Below are positions 1 through 5,905 of a stretch of 6,722 bases of DNA, one piece after another (the first letter of the stretch is position 1; every line of letters begins with the position of its first letter). Made by a program: the position numbers and the translations under genes. Under the pieces are notes generated by a model. It did not search any database, was not told where the DNA came from, and saw nothing but the letters and a program-made list of their open reading frames with translations. Source of the stretch: JAFAGX01 sp035501575 (lineage in GTDB: Bacteria; Acidobacteriota; Terriglobia; Terriglobales; Acidobacteriaceae); contig DATJVZ010000012.1 in assembly GCA_035501575.1 (NCBI GenBank), positions 1 to 6,722 on the forward strand, written 5' to 3'.

Positions 1-864
1 CGGATTCCGGATGAGGTTTTCTTATTCGGTGTGGTTTACATCAACGCGACCCCGGAGAGCTATGTCAAGGAAGCCTATGACTTCGACCGCCTTCGCAAGT
101 TGCCGAACTATCTGGCCCTCGAGAAGTTCAGCAGTCCGGCGCAACTCTCCGACTTGAAGGGCTTCGCTCTGGACAGCCAAGACATAAAGGACCTCAAGGA
201 CTGCAAACCCGACCACTGTAACCTTCAGATTCCCGCTAGCACCATTGCAGACGTTCATCAAACCATTAATTGGTCCGATCCCGATGCTGAACAACAAGTA
301 AATCAAATGGCACAGAAGAGAGCGTTGCAGCATCTTCTGGACTATCAAGAAAAAGGGAATCAGGCCCTGGGCGTCTACAACGACAAGCACGACCCGACCG
401 AAGTGCCGGAACAGTTTAAGTACATGCTGAGCTATGCCAAAGTTCTGCCGAAAGCGCTGCCGGATTATTACAACTACCTTCTCGACTATCCCAACGGCAA
501 GCCCGCCAATGTCGAGAACATGTTTTATTGGGAAAAGGTGAAATTTGGTCTTAAGCCGACGCTGCGGATGGTGCAGGTTGTGACCATGCAGGGAAACAAT
601 CCACACGAGCCAGCCTACACAATCGCTGAAAAACAAATTTATTCCAGCCACTACTTTGAGACGGCCCTGGACCTTACCTATTGCATCCGCAGCGACGATC
701 CAAAACAGCCGGGCTTTTACCTCATCATGATCATGGGATCGGAGCAGGGGGGGCTCACCGGCTTCAAGGGCTCGATCGTCCGCAAGGCCGCGGTGGGACG
801 ATCGGTTTCCAATCTGCAAAAATCGTTGACGACGATCAAGACCGCTTTGGAGAAGAGTCAATAA
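1..864 (+). CDS. Conserved protein of unknown function, 5' end cut off by the window
   Basis: The reading frame is open to the left edge. The codons before the first GTG (base 31) read RIPDEVFLFG and run smoothly into VVYINATPES. The GTG has no Shine-Dalgarno sequence, so the true start is probably outside the window. The 287 visible residues end at a TAA. I know no function for it, though it resembles a protein family I associate with Acidobacteriota genomes (recalled, not searched). Visible features are a CX4C pair (DLKDCKPDHC, about residues 65-70), an aromatic-rich middle (DYYNYLLDYP, FYWEKVKFGLKP) and a C-terminal half of predicted beta strands (YSSHYFETALDLTYCI, GFYLIMIMGSEQGGLTGFKG). 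It ends in a basic helix. No membrane segment is seen in the visible part. An N-terminal export signal could lie upstream of the edge. Coding is confident; function is unknown. Confidence 0.85.
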   Translation, partial: RIPDEVFLFGVVYINATPESYVKEAYDFDRLRKLPNYLALEKFSSPAQLSDLKGFALDSQDIKDLKDCKPDHCNLQIPASTIADVHQTINWSDPDAEQQVNQMAQKRALQHLLDYQEKGNQALGVYNDKHDPTEVPEQFKYMLSYAKVLPKALPDYYNYLLDYPNGKPANVENMFYWEKVKFGLKPTLRMVQVVTMQGNNPHEPAYTIAEKQIYSSHYFETALDLTYCIRSDDPKQPGFYLIMIMGSEQGGLTGFKGSIVRKAAVGRSVSNLQKSLTTIKTALEKSQ

Positions 865-1005
865 GGTTCCGCCGAGGGCGAGCGGTGACAAATGCAAGGG
901 TCTTGCCCCTGACTAACTGCAGGTTCGAATCTAGAGGTCGAAGAATGAGCGGGTACATTGATTGTTTGAGTCTCGGCGAAGTCAACCCGACTATCTCTTA
1001 GCGAT

Positions 1006-1009
1006 GGAG
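1006..1009 (+). promoter_or_regulatory. Ribosome binding site of the sigma-like gene
   Basis: GGAG lies 5 bases before the ATG at 1015. It favours that start over the in-frame ATG at 1048, which would begin the protein at MLYASSADF, the point where I recall relatives starting. The two starts differ by 11 residues. Confidence 0.5.
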
Positions 1010-1014
1010 TAAAA

Positions 1015-1545
1015 ATGCTCGGCGCAACGCGAATCTCCGCCCAAACCATGCTATATGCATCCAGCGCGGATTTCTGTCAGATCTTCGAGAAGGACATGGA
1101 CAGCTTGTATCTGTTGTCGTTTTGGCTGACCGGTGATCACTTACTGGCTGAGAAGTGTTTTGTCCGAGGCTTGGAGGACTCGCAAAAAGGCAACCCTGTT
1201 TTCAAGGAATGGACACTATCCTGGGCTCGGCGGTCGATTATTCAGAGTGCAATCCAAATGATCCGGCCACGGCCAGCACGCAACCGCACGTCAAGCTCTA
1301 CGTCAGATCGTAGCGCGGGCCATGCCATGACACAGCCAGCGGAGATTGCCAACCTTGTGGAGCTCCCGCAATTCGAGCGCTTTGTATTCGTGATGTCCGT
1401 GCTCGAGCGCTCCTCCGATCACGAGTGCTCGCTTCTTCTGGACTGCACCCGGGGCGATGTGATTGCCGCGCGAACTTGGGTGCTACAGCAGATCGCAAAG
1501 GGCGGCGGAAGTTCTTTGCAAAATGGTAAACATCGATTCGGATGA
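1015..1545 (+). CDS. Degenerate ECF sigma-factor-like protein, C-terminus possibly frameshifted
   Basis: This is a 176-residue protein with the two-part layout of an ECF sigma factor. Residues about 20-52 (DFCQIFEKDMDSLYLLSFWL, then TGDHLLAEKCFVRGLED) resemble region 2. A variable linker rich in Arg and Ser follows (about 85-105). Residues about 118-162 (LPQFERFVFVMSVLERSSD, then HECSLLLDCTRGDVIAAR) resemble the region 4 helix-turn-helix, normally LP..R.VF.L..LEGYS..E.A..LGCS.G.V..R. Known family behaviour would be promoter recognition with RNA polymerase. The motifs are weak, so real sigma activity is uncertain. No anti-sigma gene adjoins it. After IAK the frame gives a short low-quality tail. 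The +1 frame instead continues IARAAEVLCKM and VNIDSDEHAVR, which fits an amphipathic family C-terminus better, so the stop at 1543 may be artificial. Confidence 0.7.
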   Translation: MLGATRISAQTMLYASSADFCQIFEKDMDSLYLLSFWLTGDHLLAEKCFVRGLEDSQKGNPVFKEWTLSWARRSIIQSAIQMIRPRPARNRTSSSTSDRSAGHAMTQPAEIANLVELPQFERFVFVMSVLERSSDHECSLLLDCTRGDVIAARTWVLQQIAKGGGSSLQNGKHRFG

Positions 1546-1783
1546 GCACGCTGTCCGGACAACCCCGGATCACTACCCCAGCCTGAGAGGCTCCGCGGTA
1601 GGTCTGGACTTCCAGAAAATTATCGCCGCGACGAGAATCGACGGGCAAGACCACCCAGTTGTAGGCGAACTTCCGCCGCCACGCCCATCCAACCGATGGT
1701 TGAACAGTCGCCGGAGTTCACATGCACGCTGGCGTCATGGCCGGGTATCCCGGCGGCGCCTTGAATCCCGGGAGGGGCGTTAG
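1500..1783 (+). other. Possible displaced C-terminus of the sigma-like protein
   Basis: From about base 1500 the next plus-strand frame reads RAAEVLCKMVNIDSDEHAVR and then TTPDHYPSLRGSAVGLDFQK, up to a TAG at 1781-1783. Ignoring one base in the AAA run at 1497-1499 would join it to the upstream protein as ...LQQIARAAEVL. The first 40 or so residues look protein-like. Beyond about 1640 the frame turns into Arg/Ser/Pro-rich sequence typical of non-coding DNA, so the real end is unclear. It is either a sequencing or decay frameshift, or chance. Confidence 0.35.
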
Positions 1784-1788
1784 CCCTC
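1740..1788. terminator. GC-rich hairpins between convergent genes
   Basis: A perfect 6-bp stem GCCGGG/CCCGGC with a TAT loop (1740-1754) is followed by the palindrome TCCCGGGA (1766-1773). Next comes GAGGGGC/GCCCTC (1772-1788, loop GTTA, one bulged G), which overlaps the stop codon of the minus-strand transporter. The place is right for termination of both converging transcripts. Neither strand has a T tract after the stems, so this is not a classical intrinsic terminator. Confidence 0.3.
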
Positions 1789-2665
1789 AACTTGCTGTTC
1801 GCCCTTCGGCTGTTGCTGGAGTCGTCTTTGTTTTCATGAGCTTCGAAGCCAAGCCGGTCACGACGATGCTGACGATCAAGTAGAGAACGACGGTTGGTAC
1901 AACCAGTTTCTGTTGCGGGAAATTGGCATGCGCAATCGCCAGTGCAAGGCCCGGATGGCGAGAAGCGGTTGCCATGGCGAGCACGGAGCGGTCCTCGGTG
2001 TCCGGCCCGCCGAATAAGTGGCCGATGATGTAGCCAATCAGAGCGAAAGCAACGAAGCTGAGAAGCGTGCCGCCGACTAGAAACCGCAGATTGGTCCGTA
2101 TCAAAACAAAAAGCGCCGGTAGTGCGCCCAAGATCAAGAGCACCGCGGCCAGAATGCCAATGGGTCTCGCTACACGGTCAGCAAACGACGATGCAACGGC
2201 ACGCAGCACAATCCCCCCTAGCAGCGGCGTCAATACGGTTTTGAACACTATGATGGCAACCGACAGAACCGACACGTACAGCGGCACGCCGGTGACCTTT
2301 TCAAATATCTTCATGGTGATCGGTATCGCAACAATTGAGAGCACCACCGTCGCCACCAGGAGACCAATCGTGTAGTCTTCCTTGCCGCCAGCCTTGAGTG
2401 CTTTCTTTGGAAAGATCGGAGGAACCGGGGAAACCGAAAGGGCAACCAGGGCGATTTTCACCTCTGGGTCTAGGTGGAACGTCATGACCAAGAGCAACGC
2501 AAGCAAGGGCATCATCACGCTCATGGAGAAGAACCCGCGAATTAGGAGCCGGGGGCGCCGGAACAGGAACGTTGTGTCGGCAAATGTCGCTCGCAATCCC
2601 AGCGCGAACACGGTGAGGAAAATACTAGCCTTCAAGACGTGCGGAATAAGAGTTTGTAGGTTCAT
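1787..2665 (-). CDS. BASS-family sodium-dependent transporter (bile acid:sodium symporter type)
   Basis: This 292-residue integral membrane protein is about the usual length for bacterial BASS proteins. Roughly nine hydrophobic segments can be seen, near residues 6-25, 40-62, 70-86, 98-119, 129-146, 168-189, 196-217, 228-246 and 252-275. Family-like signatures are SPVPPIFPKKALKAGG (79-94) and ATASRHPGLALAIAHANFP (222-240), the conserved loop and helix-break regions used for sodium and substrate binding in this fold. Known members import bile acids, pyruvate, pantothenate and other organic anions with Na+. The substrate here cannot be read from sequence. The start at 2665 is set by AAGGAG 7 bases upstream. 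A longer frame reaching 2869 adds 68 residues of non-membrane, non-conserved character and is rejected. The gene converges with the sigma-like gene and follows the HEAT and ThDP genes on the same strand. Confidence 0.9.
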   Translation of the reverse strand: MNLQTLIPHVLKASIFLTVFALGLRATFADTTFLFRRPRLLIRGFFSMSVMMPLLALLLVMTFHLDPEVKIALVALSVSPVPPIFPKKALKAGGKEDYTIGLLVATVVLSIVAIPITMKIFEKVTGVPLYVSVLSVAIIVFKTVLTPLLGGIVLRAVASSFADRVARPIGILAAVLLILGALPALFVLIRTNLRFLVGGTLLSFVAFALIGYIIGHLFGGPDTEDRSVLAMATASRHPGLALAIAHANFPQQKLVVPTVVLYLIVSIVVTGLASKLMKTKTTPATAEGRTAS

Positions 2666-3108
2666 GGTCAGACTCCTTGTGCCTTGGTTTCCGCCGAGCG
2701 CGGCGTACGCTTGCACGCGGCTTGTTTCTCTTTGAATTACGAGCTGGTTATTGTTGAAAGACCAAACGAGGTCCGTTTCGGAATCTTGCGAACTGAGCTG
2801 CCGGTGTCCCGGAAAGCGCCTCGCTTTCGACTCCGGCTGCGGGAGATGCTGGGCCCTTACCGCCGGCATGGATTGAATCCGGTTGCTGCCCCATTCGCGG
2901 CCCCTGCACCCAGCAGCGGGAGCGAAAACGTCAAATCAGCTACCCGAGTCTTCGTATCCCATATTCCCCATTTCATGTCACACATCCGTCTTCGTTTTTC
3001 GAATCATGTCTTGCATTTCAAAACCGTCCAGCAGGGCGAACAGAAATCTCTTCTGATAGCTTTTCATCGATGGTTTCATCACGTCCACCTCGTCGAGGTT
3101 TGTTTTGA
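2666..3108. other. Non-coding stretch between transporter and HEAT gene
   Basis: About 440 bases lie between two minus-strand genes. No long conserved protein is visible on either strand, and no clear -35/-10 pair was found for the transporter. The part near 2958-3030 is less GC-rich and has a pyrimidine-rich plus strand with repeated words (TCATGTC at 2973-2979 and 3004-3010). On the minus strand a 33-residue frame (3079-2978, MKPSMKSYQKR...) has a possible GAGG site 8 bases upstream, but nothing supports it beyond that. Confidence 0.5.
2673..2678 (-). promoter_or_regulatory. Ribosome binding site of the BASS transporter
   Basis: AAGGAG on the minus strand lies 7 bases before the ATG at 2665. 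This strong site decides the start against the 68-residue longer frame. Confidence 0.8.
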
Positions 3109-3968
3109 TTACTTCGGATGCTTGTTGCTCGATACCGGCTGAGTCTTGATTTGGCTGAGGCGGATGATCGCGCCCGCCGCCGTATACCGGACCACCTCTT
3201 TTATCGTCGTCCAGTCTTGCCACGAGCTCCGGAGCCATCTTTGGATCCCCCCGCAGTGCAAGAGATTCCAGAGCAGCGATGCGGACGATCCAGCTCTTGT
3301 CGGAGGCAGCCTTAACCAGTGCCGCCTCGCTTCTTGGATCGTGGTCCTTGCTGAGCACCCGGGCCGCGGCGGCACGCACCGGCGAGACGTCGTCCTTCGT
3401 CAACATCTTGAAACCGCCATAGCCGATGCCTGCGAACGGGACAAATCCGATGCCTTGCTCAAACCTGAATTGCGCCATTTTCTTCGGGTCGCTCTTCTGT
3501 TCATCGAGGAGGGAGCCGCCAGTCTTTCTCTCCCCAGTGAGCACGGCGTAGTAAACGCCATAGCCTCGGTTATCGCCCAGTGCAACCATGGCACGAGCGC
3601 ACGAGAGAACGACTCCCGCGTCCTTCTCGCCGCCGAGAATAATGTCACCCAGCTTGGGCGCGGCCGACCTGGCATTCATTTGACCCAGGGCATCCGCGGC
3701 CGCCGCCTGGACGTCGGGCTTTTCATCGGCCAGAGCCTTGGTGGCCAACTCGGGGGCGGCTGGATCGTTGGGCAGGAAGCCCCCGCACACGCACGGCGGC
3801 AGTTCGATTTTCGGTGCTCTTATCGGATAACCCATCTCGCAATACAGCCCAGGTCTGGTCCACCGGCGTTTGCGCACGCGCGGGGAAGGTTAGAAGCAGC
3901 GGCAACACTGAGAAAAACATCCGCAGATACCTGTTCAGAGATCGCAAGGTGGTTTCTTCAAGGCACAT
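3109..3968 (-). CDS. Exported HEAT-repeat protein, broken by two apparent +1 frameshifts
   Basis: Three successive frames make one sensible protein of about 285 residues. Frame 1 starts at 3968 with a signal peptide (basic residues RSLNRYLR, then MFFSVLPLLLTFPARA, cleavage likely after Ala32) and TPVDQTWAVLRDGLSDKS. It shifts at the five-C run 3780-3784, where dropping one base gives AVRVRGFLPNDP. Frame 2 carries HEAT/PBS-lyase-like helices (KPDVQAAAADALGQM, SPVRAAAARVLSKD, SWIVRIAALESLALRGDPK) and a glycine-rich insert (QGIGFVPFAGIGYGGFKML). It shifts again at the four-T run 3199-3202, where dropping one base gives LDDDKEVVRYTAAGAIIRLS, the last repeat, ending at TAA 3109-3111. Unrepaired, frame 1 runs on into RGLPAQRSS and frame 2 runs to 2978. 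HEAT proteins are protein-binding scaffolds, here probably periplasmic. It is either a pseudogene or a sequence with insertion errors. The family call is firm, the partner unknown. Confidence 0.8.
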
Positions 3969-3972
3969 AGTT

Positions 3973-3977
3973 CCTCC
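3973..3977 (-). promoter_or_regulatory. Ribosome binding site of the HEAT gene
   Basis: GGAGG on the minus strand lies 4 bases before the ATG at 3968. It supports this start, which includes the signal peptide, over the internal Met17, and shows the true gene start lies upstream of the long middle frame. Confidence 0.7.
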
Positions 3978-4004
3978 GTCGATGTGATGTGAGGGCGGTT
4001 CCTG

Positions 4005-4030
4005 CGAGCCGTCCCTCCGAGCCGTCCCTC
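4005..4030. repeat. Perfect 13-bp tandem duplication in the HEAT gene leader
   Basis: CGAGCCGTCCCTC occurs twice head to tail (4005-4017, 4018-4030). In the minus-strand transcript each copy contains GAGGGACGG, and either can pair with CCGCCCTC (plus-strand 3991-3998), leaving one bulged base. This makes two alternative hairpins just upstream of the HEAT gene's ribosome binding site. Confidence 0.75.
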
Positions 4031-4065
4031 CGGGTTGACTACTTTTGCTTGGGCCGCGATGGCGA

Positions 4066-5673
4066 TTAGGGCACCCTTGTCTTGTGGACCGCGTCGATCG
4101 CCAGTTGCAGGTTTTGGACGATTTTGGCTTCGATCAGATGAGGACCCTTGGTGCTCATCGCCGCGTCGAACTGCTTATGGAACTCCTCCGCGGTCGTCGC
4201 CCGGGTGGCGGGCACGCCCTGTCCCTCGGCAATCTTGACCCAGTCCAGCGACGGATTGTCGAGGTGCATCATCGAGAGCATTTTTTCGTTGGCCTCGCCC
4301 TCGCGAACCCTTGCCAATTCGATATTCAGAATCCCGTAGTTTTCGTTCTTCACCACGACGACGGTGACATCGACCTTTTCCCGTGCCATGGTCCAGAGCG
4401 CCTGGGGCGTATACATCCCGCTACCGTCGCCTTCGAAGATAACGGTCTTCCGATTCGGGCACGCCACTGCGGCTCCCAACCCGACTGGGAGTCCCCCGCC
4501 GATGGCCCCGCCACATTCCCCGAACAGATAGTCGTGTGCCCGGGCTCCTTCGGTCCGACGATAAAGCGCTGCTTCCGTTGTGGGCGAATCCGTCACTAAT
4601 ATCGCGTTCTCCGGCAGCCCTACTCCAATGCTCTGTCCTACTGAATCATCCGTCAGAACACCTGTCGGCGGAGCGTTCTGAGAGCGCGCCCGGCGTGTGA
4701 CTGGTTGGGAAGGGGCGCCGACCGCCTTGGCGAGATCGCCAAGCGCAGCCCATATGTCGTGATCGACGGTCGCCAGCGCTGTCACTAGGCAGTCGGCGGG
4801 GACCTTGATGACCGGCTTGCCCTTGTAGGCGAAGGTCGTAACCGGGAAAAGCGCGCCCACGAGGATGAGCTGCGCATACTTTTGAAAGAACGGGATCGCT
4901 TGTTCGGGAAGATACGGAATCTTTTCGACCGCAACACGGCCCTCCCCCCGGGCGAGGCGTGACGGGGTAGTCTCTGCCAGCAAGTCAGCTCCGGTCTTGG
5001 CGGCGATGCGCCCGGCGAATTCCAAACCGTCGCCATACAACGCGTGACTGCCCAGGAGGATTGCCGTCTTCTTGCCGTTACTCAACAGCGCGACCACTTC
5101 CTGAATTGTCTGGGGCGAGACTTTGGATGTCTCCATCGGCGGGGCCGGCACCGGCGGAGCGACCGTCGGATCCCAGTGGCAGTTGGTGGGAGCGATGACG
5201 GTGCAAATCTTCCCGGCGCCAATACGGGAATAACGTGCCGCCAGCGCCCCGAGTACGGCCAGATCACTGGCCGACTTGGCTTGGTGCGCCCAATGCGAGA
5301 CGACGCGGGCCAAGTCAACAATGGTACCGTTGATAAGCTCATGTTCGGCGAAATTGGGCTGGTGATAAGTCGCGTTGGCACCTACCACGTTGACGATCAT
5401 CGTGTTGGCCCGCCCCGCATTGTGGAGATTCGCGATGCCGTTCGCGAAGCCGCTGCCTACGTGCAGCAAAGTGAATGCGGGCTTGCGGGCCATGCGCGCG
5501 TATCCGTCCGCCGCGCCTGTCACTACGTTCTCTTCTAGGCAAAGAACGGCACGCGTGTCCTGGGTCCGCCCCATCTCGTAGACGAGTTGCATCTCAGACG
5601 TGCCTGGATTGGCAAAACAGGTGTCGAGTCCCGCGTCGGTCAGTGCCTTGAATAACGCCTGAGCTCCGTTCAT
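4066..5673 (-). CDS. Thiamine-diphosphate enzyme, acetolactate synthase / benzoylformate decarboxylase-like
   Basis: This 535-residue protein has the three-part fold of ThDP-dependent 2-oxo-acid enzymes. The N-terminal Pyr domain (about 1-165) has ANPGTSEMQLVY, the cofactor-activating glutamate E48 in CLEENVVTGAADGYARM, and H71 in LLHVGSGFANGIANLHNA at the place of an active-site His in benzoylformate decarboxylase. A central domain (about 185-325) follows, with ILLGSHALYGDGLEFAGRIA. The C-terminal PP domain has GGAIGGGLPVGLGAAVACP and the Mg/ThDP motif GDGS (415-418) ending at N443 in KNENYGIL. Databases often call this subfamily 'acetolactate synthase large subunit', but no ilvN or ilvC is nearby, so a catabolic or carboligating role on some 2-oxo acid is more likely. 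It is about 20 residues longer at the C-terminus than relatives I recall. The start at 5673 has AGGAG 9 bases upstream. It is cytosolic and intact. Confidence 0.9.
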   Translation of the reverse strand: MNGAQALFKALTDAGLDTCFANPGTSEMQLVYEMGRTQDTRAVLCLEENVVTGAADGYARMARKPAFTLLHVGSGFANGIANLHNAGRANTMIVNVVGANATYHQPNFAEHELINGTIVDLARVVSHWAHQAKSASDLAVLGALAARYSRIGAGKICTVIAPTNCHWDPTVAPPVPAPPMETSKVSPQTIQEVVALLSNGKKTAILLGSHALYGDGLEFAGRIAAKTGADLLAETTPSRLARGEGRVAVEKIPYLPEQAIPFFQKYAQLILVGALFPVTTFAYKGKPVIKVPADCLVTALATVDHDIWAALGDLAKAVGAPSQPVTRRARSQNAPPTGVLTDDSVGQSIGVGLPENAILVTDSPTTEAALYRRTEGARAHDYLFGECGGAIGGGLPVGLGAAVACPNRKTVIFEGDGSGMYTPQALWTMAREKVDVTVVVVKNENYGILNIELARVREGEANEKMLSMMHLDNPSLDWVKIAEGQGVPATRATTAEEFHKQFDAAMSTKGPHLIEAKIVQNLQLAIDAVHKTRVP

Positions 5674-5682
5674 CGTCGTGTT

Positions 5683-5687
5683 CTCCT
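5683..5687 (-). promoter_or_regulatory. Ribosome binding site of the ThDP enzyme
   Basis: AGGAG on the minus strand lies 9 bases before the ATG at 5673, supporting that start. Confidence 0.6.
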
Positions 5688-5785
5688 GTATCGTTGCGAT
5701 TCCAGACCGAGGGTACCTGTGCAGTCGATCTCGTTCCTGTGATCGTTCCCTGGTGTGGCCCTACACATCTTTCGTGAATCTCGAA

Positions 5786-5813
5786 ACCATACCAGTAGCC
5801 TCTGTCAGAGCAA
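5786..5813 (-). promoter_or_regulatory. Possible sigma70-type promoter of the ThDP gene
   Basis: On the minus strand TTGCTC (5813-5808), a 16-base spacer and TATGGT (5791-5786) are found, with TGG directly before the -10, an extended -10 feature. It would give a leader of about 105 bases. The matches are partial (3 of 6 and 4 of 6), so this is a weak call. Just upstream is the palindrome GACCATGGTC (5827-5836), which could be an operator or nothing. Confidence 0.25.
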
Positions 5814-5856
5814 ACTACCGGTCCCAGACCATGGTCAGCGGGCTGATCGACGACCG

Positions 5857-5885
5857 GTTCGCCGCGAATCTAGTCGACGGCGAAC
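5857..5885 (-). terminator. 8-bp stem-loop after the HAD gene
   Basis: GTTCGCCG and CGGCGAAC are perfect inverted arms (5857-5864, 5878-5885) with a 13-base loop, 21 bases past the stop codon of the HAD gene. No T tract follows, so it may be a transcript-end stabiliser or a Rho-associated end rather than an intrinsic terminator. Confidence 0.35.
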
Positions 5886-5905
5886 GCTACGAAGAGCAAT
5901 CGGTT

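Noticed and set aside
22..897. Long minus-strand open frame opposite the left-edge gene
   Set aside because: It is antisense to the plus-strand protein, whose frame is coherent and continues through the window edge. The minus translation has no recognisable domain and no ribosome binding site that I can see.
910..945. GGTTCGAATC resembling a tRNA T-loop
   Set aside because: The flanking bases (TGCAGG before, CTAGAG after) do not form the 5-bp T stem, and no matching acceptor or anticodon arms were found upstream.
1696..1764. Short plus-strand frame MVEQSPEFTCTLASWPGIP
   Set aside because: It has only about 22 codons, lies in GC-rich hairpin-forming DNA and has no good ribosome binding site. 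Chance is the simplest explanation.
2666..2869. 68-residue N-terminal extension of the BASS transporter
   Set aside because: The extension is charged and polar with no membrane or signal character, while AAGGAG sits 7 bases before the ATG at 2665.
2978..3108. C-terminal tail of the middle HEAT frame
   Set aside because: It lies past the apparent frameshift at 3199-3202. The alternative frame completes the last HEAT repeat and stops at 3109.
4045..4599. Plus-strand open frame of 184 residues inside the ThDP gene
   Set aside because: It is antisense to the conserved PP domain of the ThDP enzyme and has no recognisable domain.
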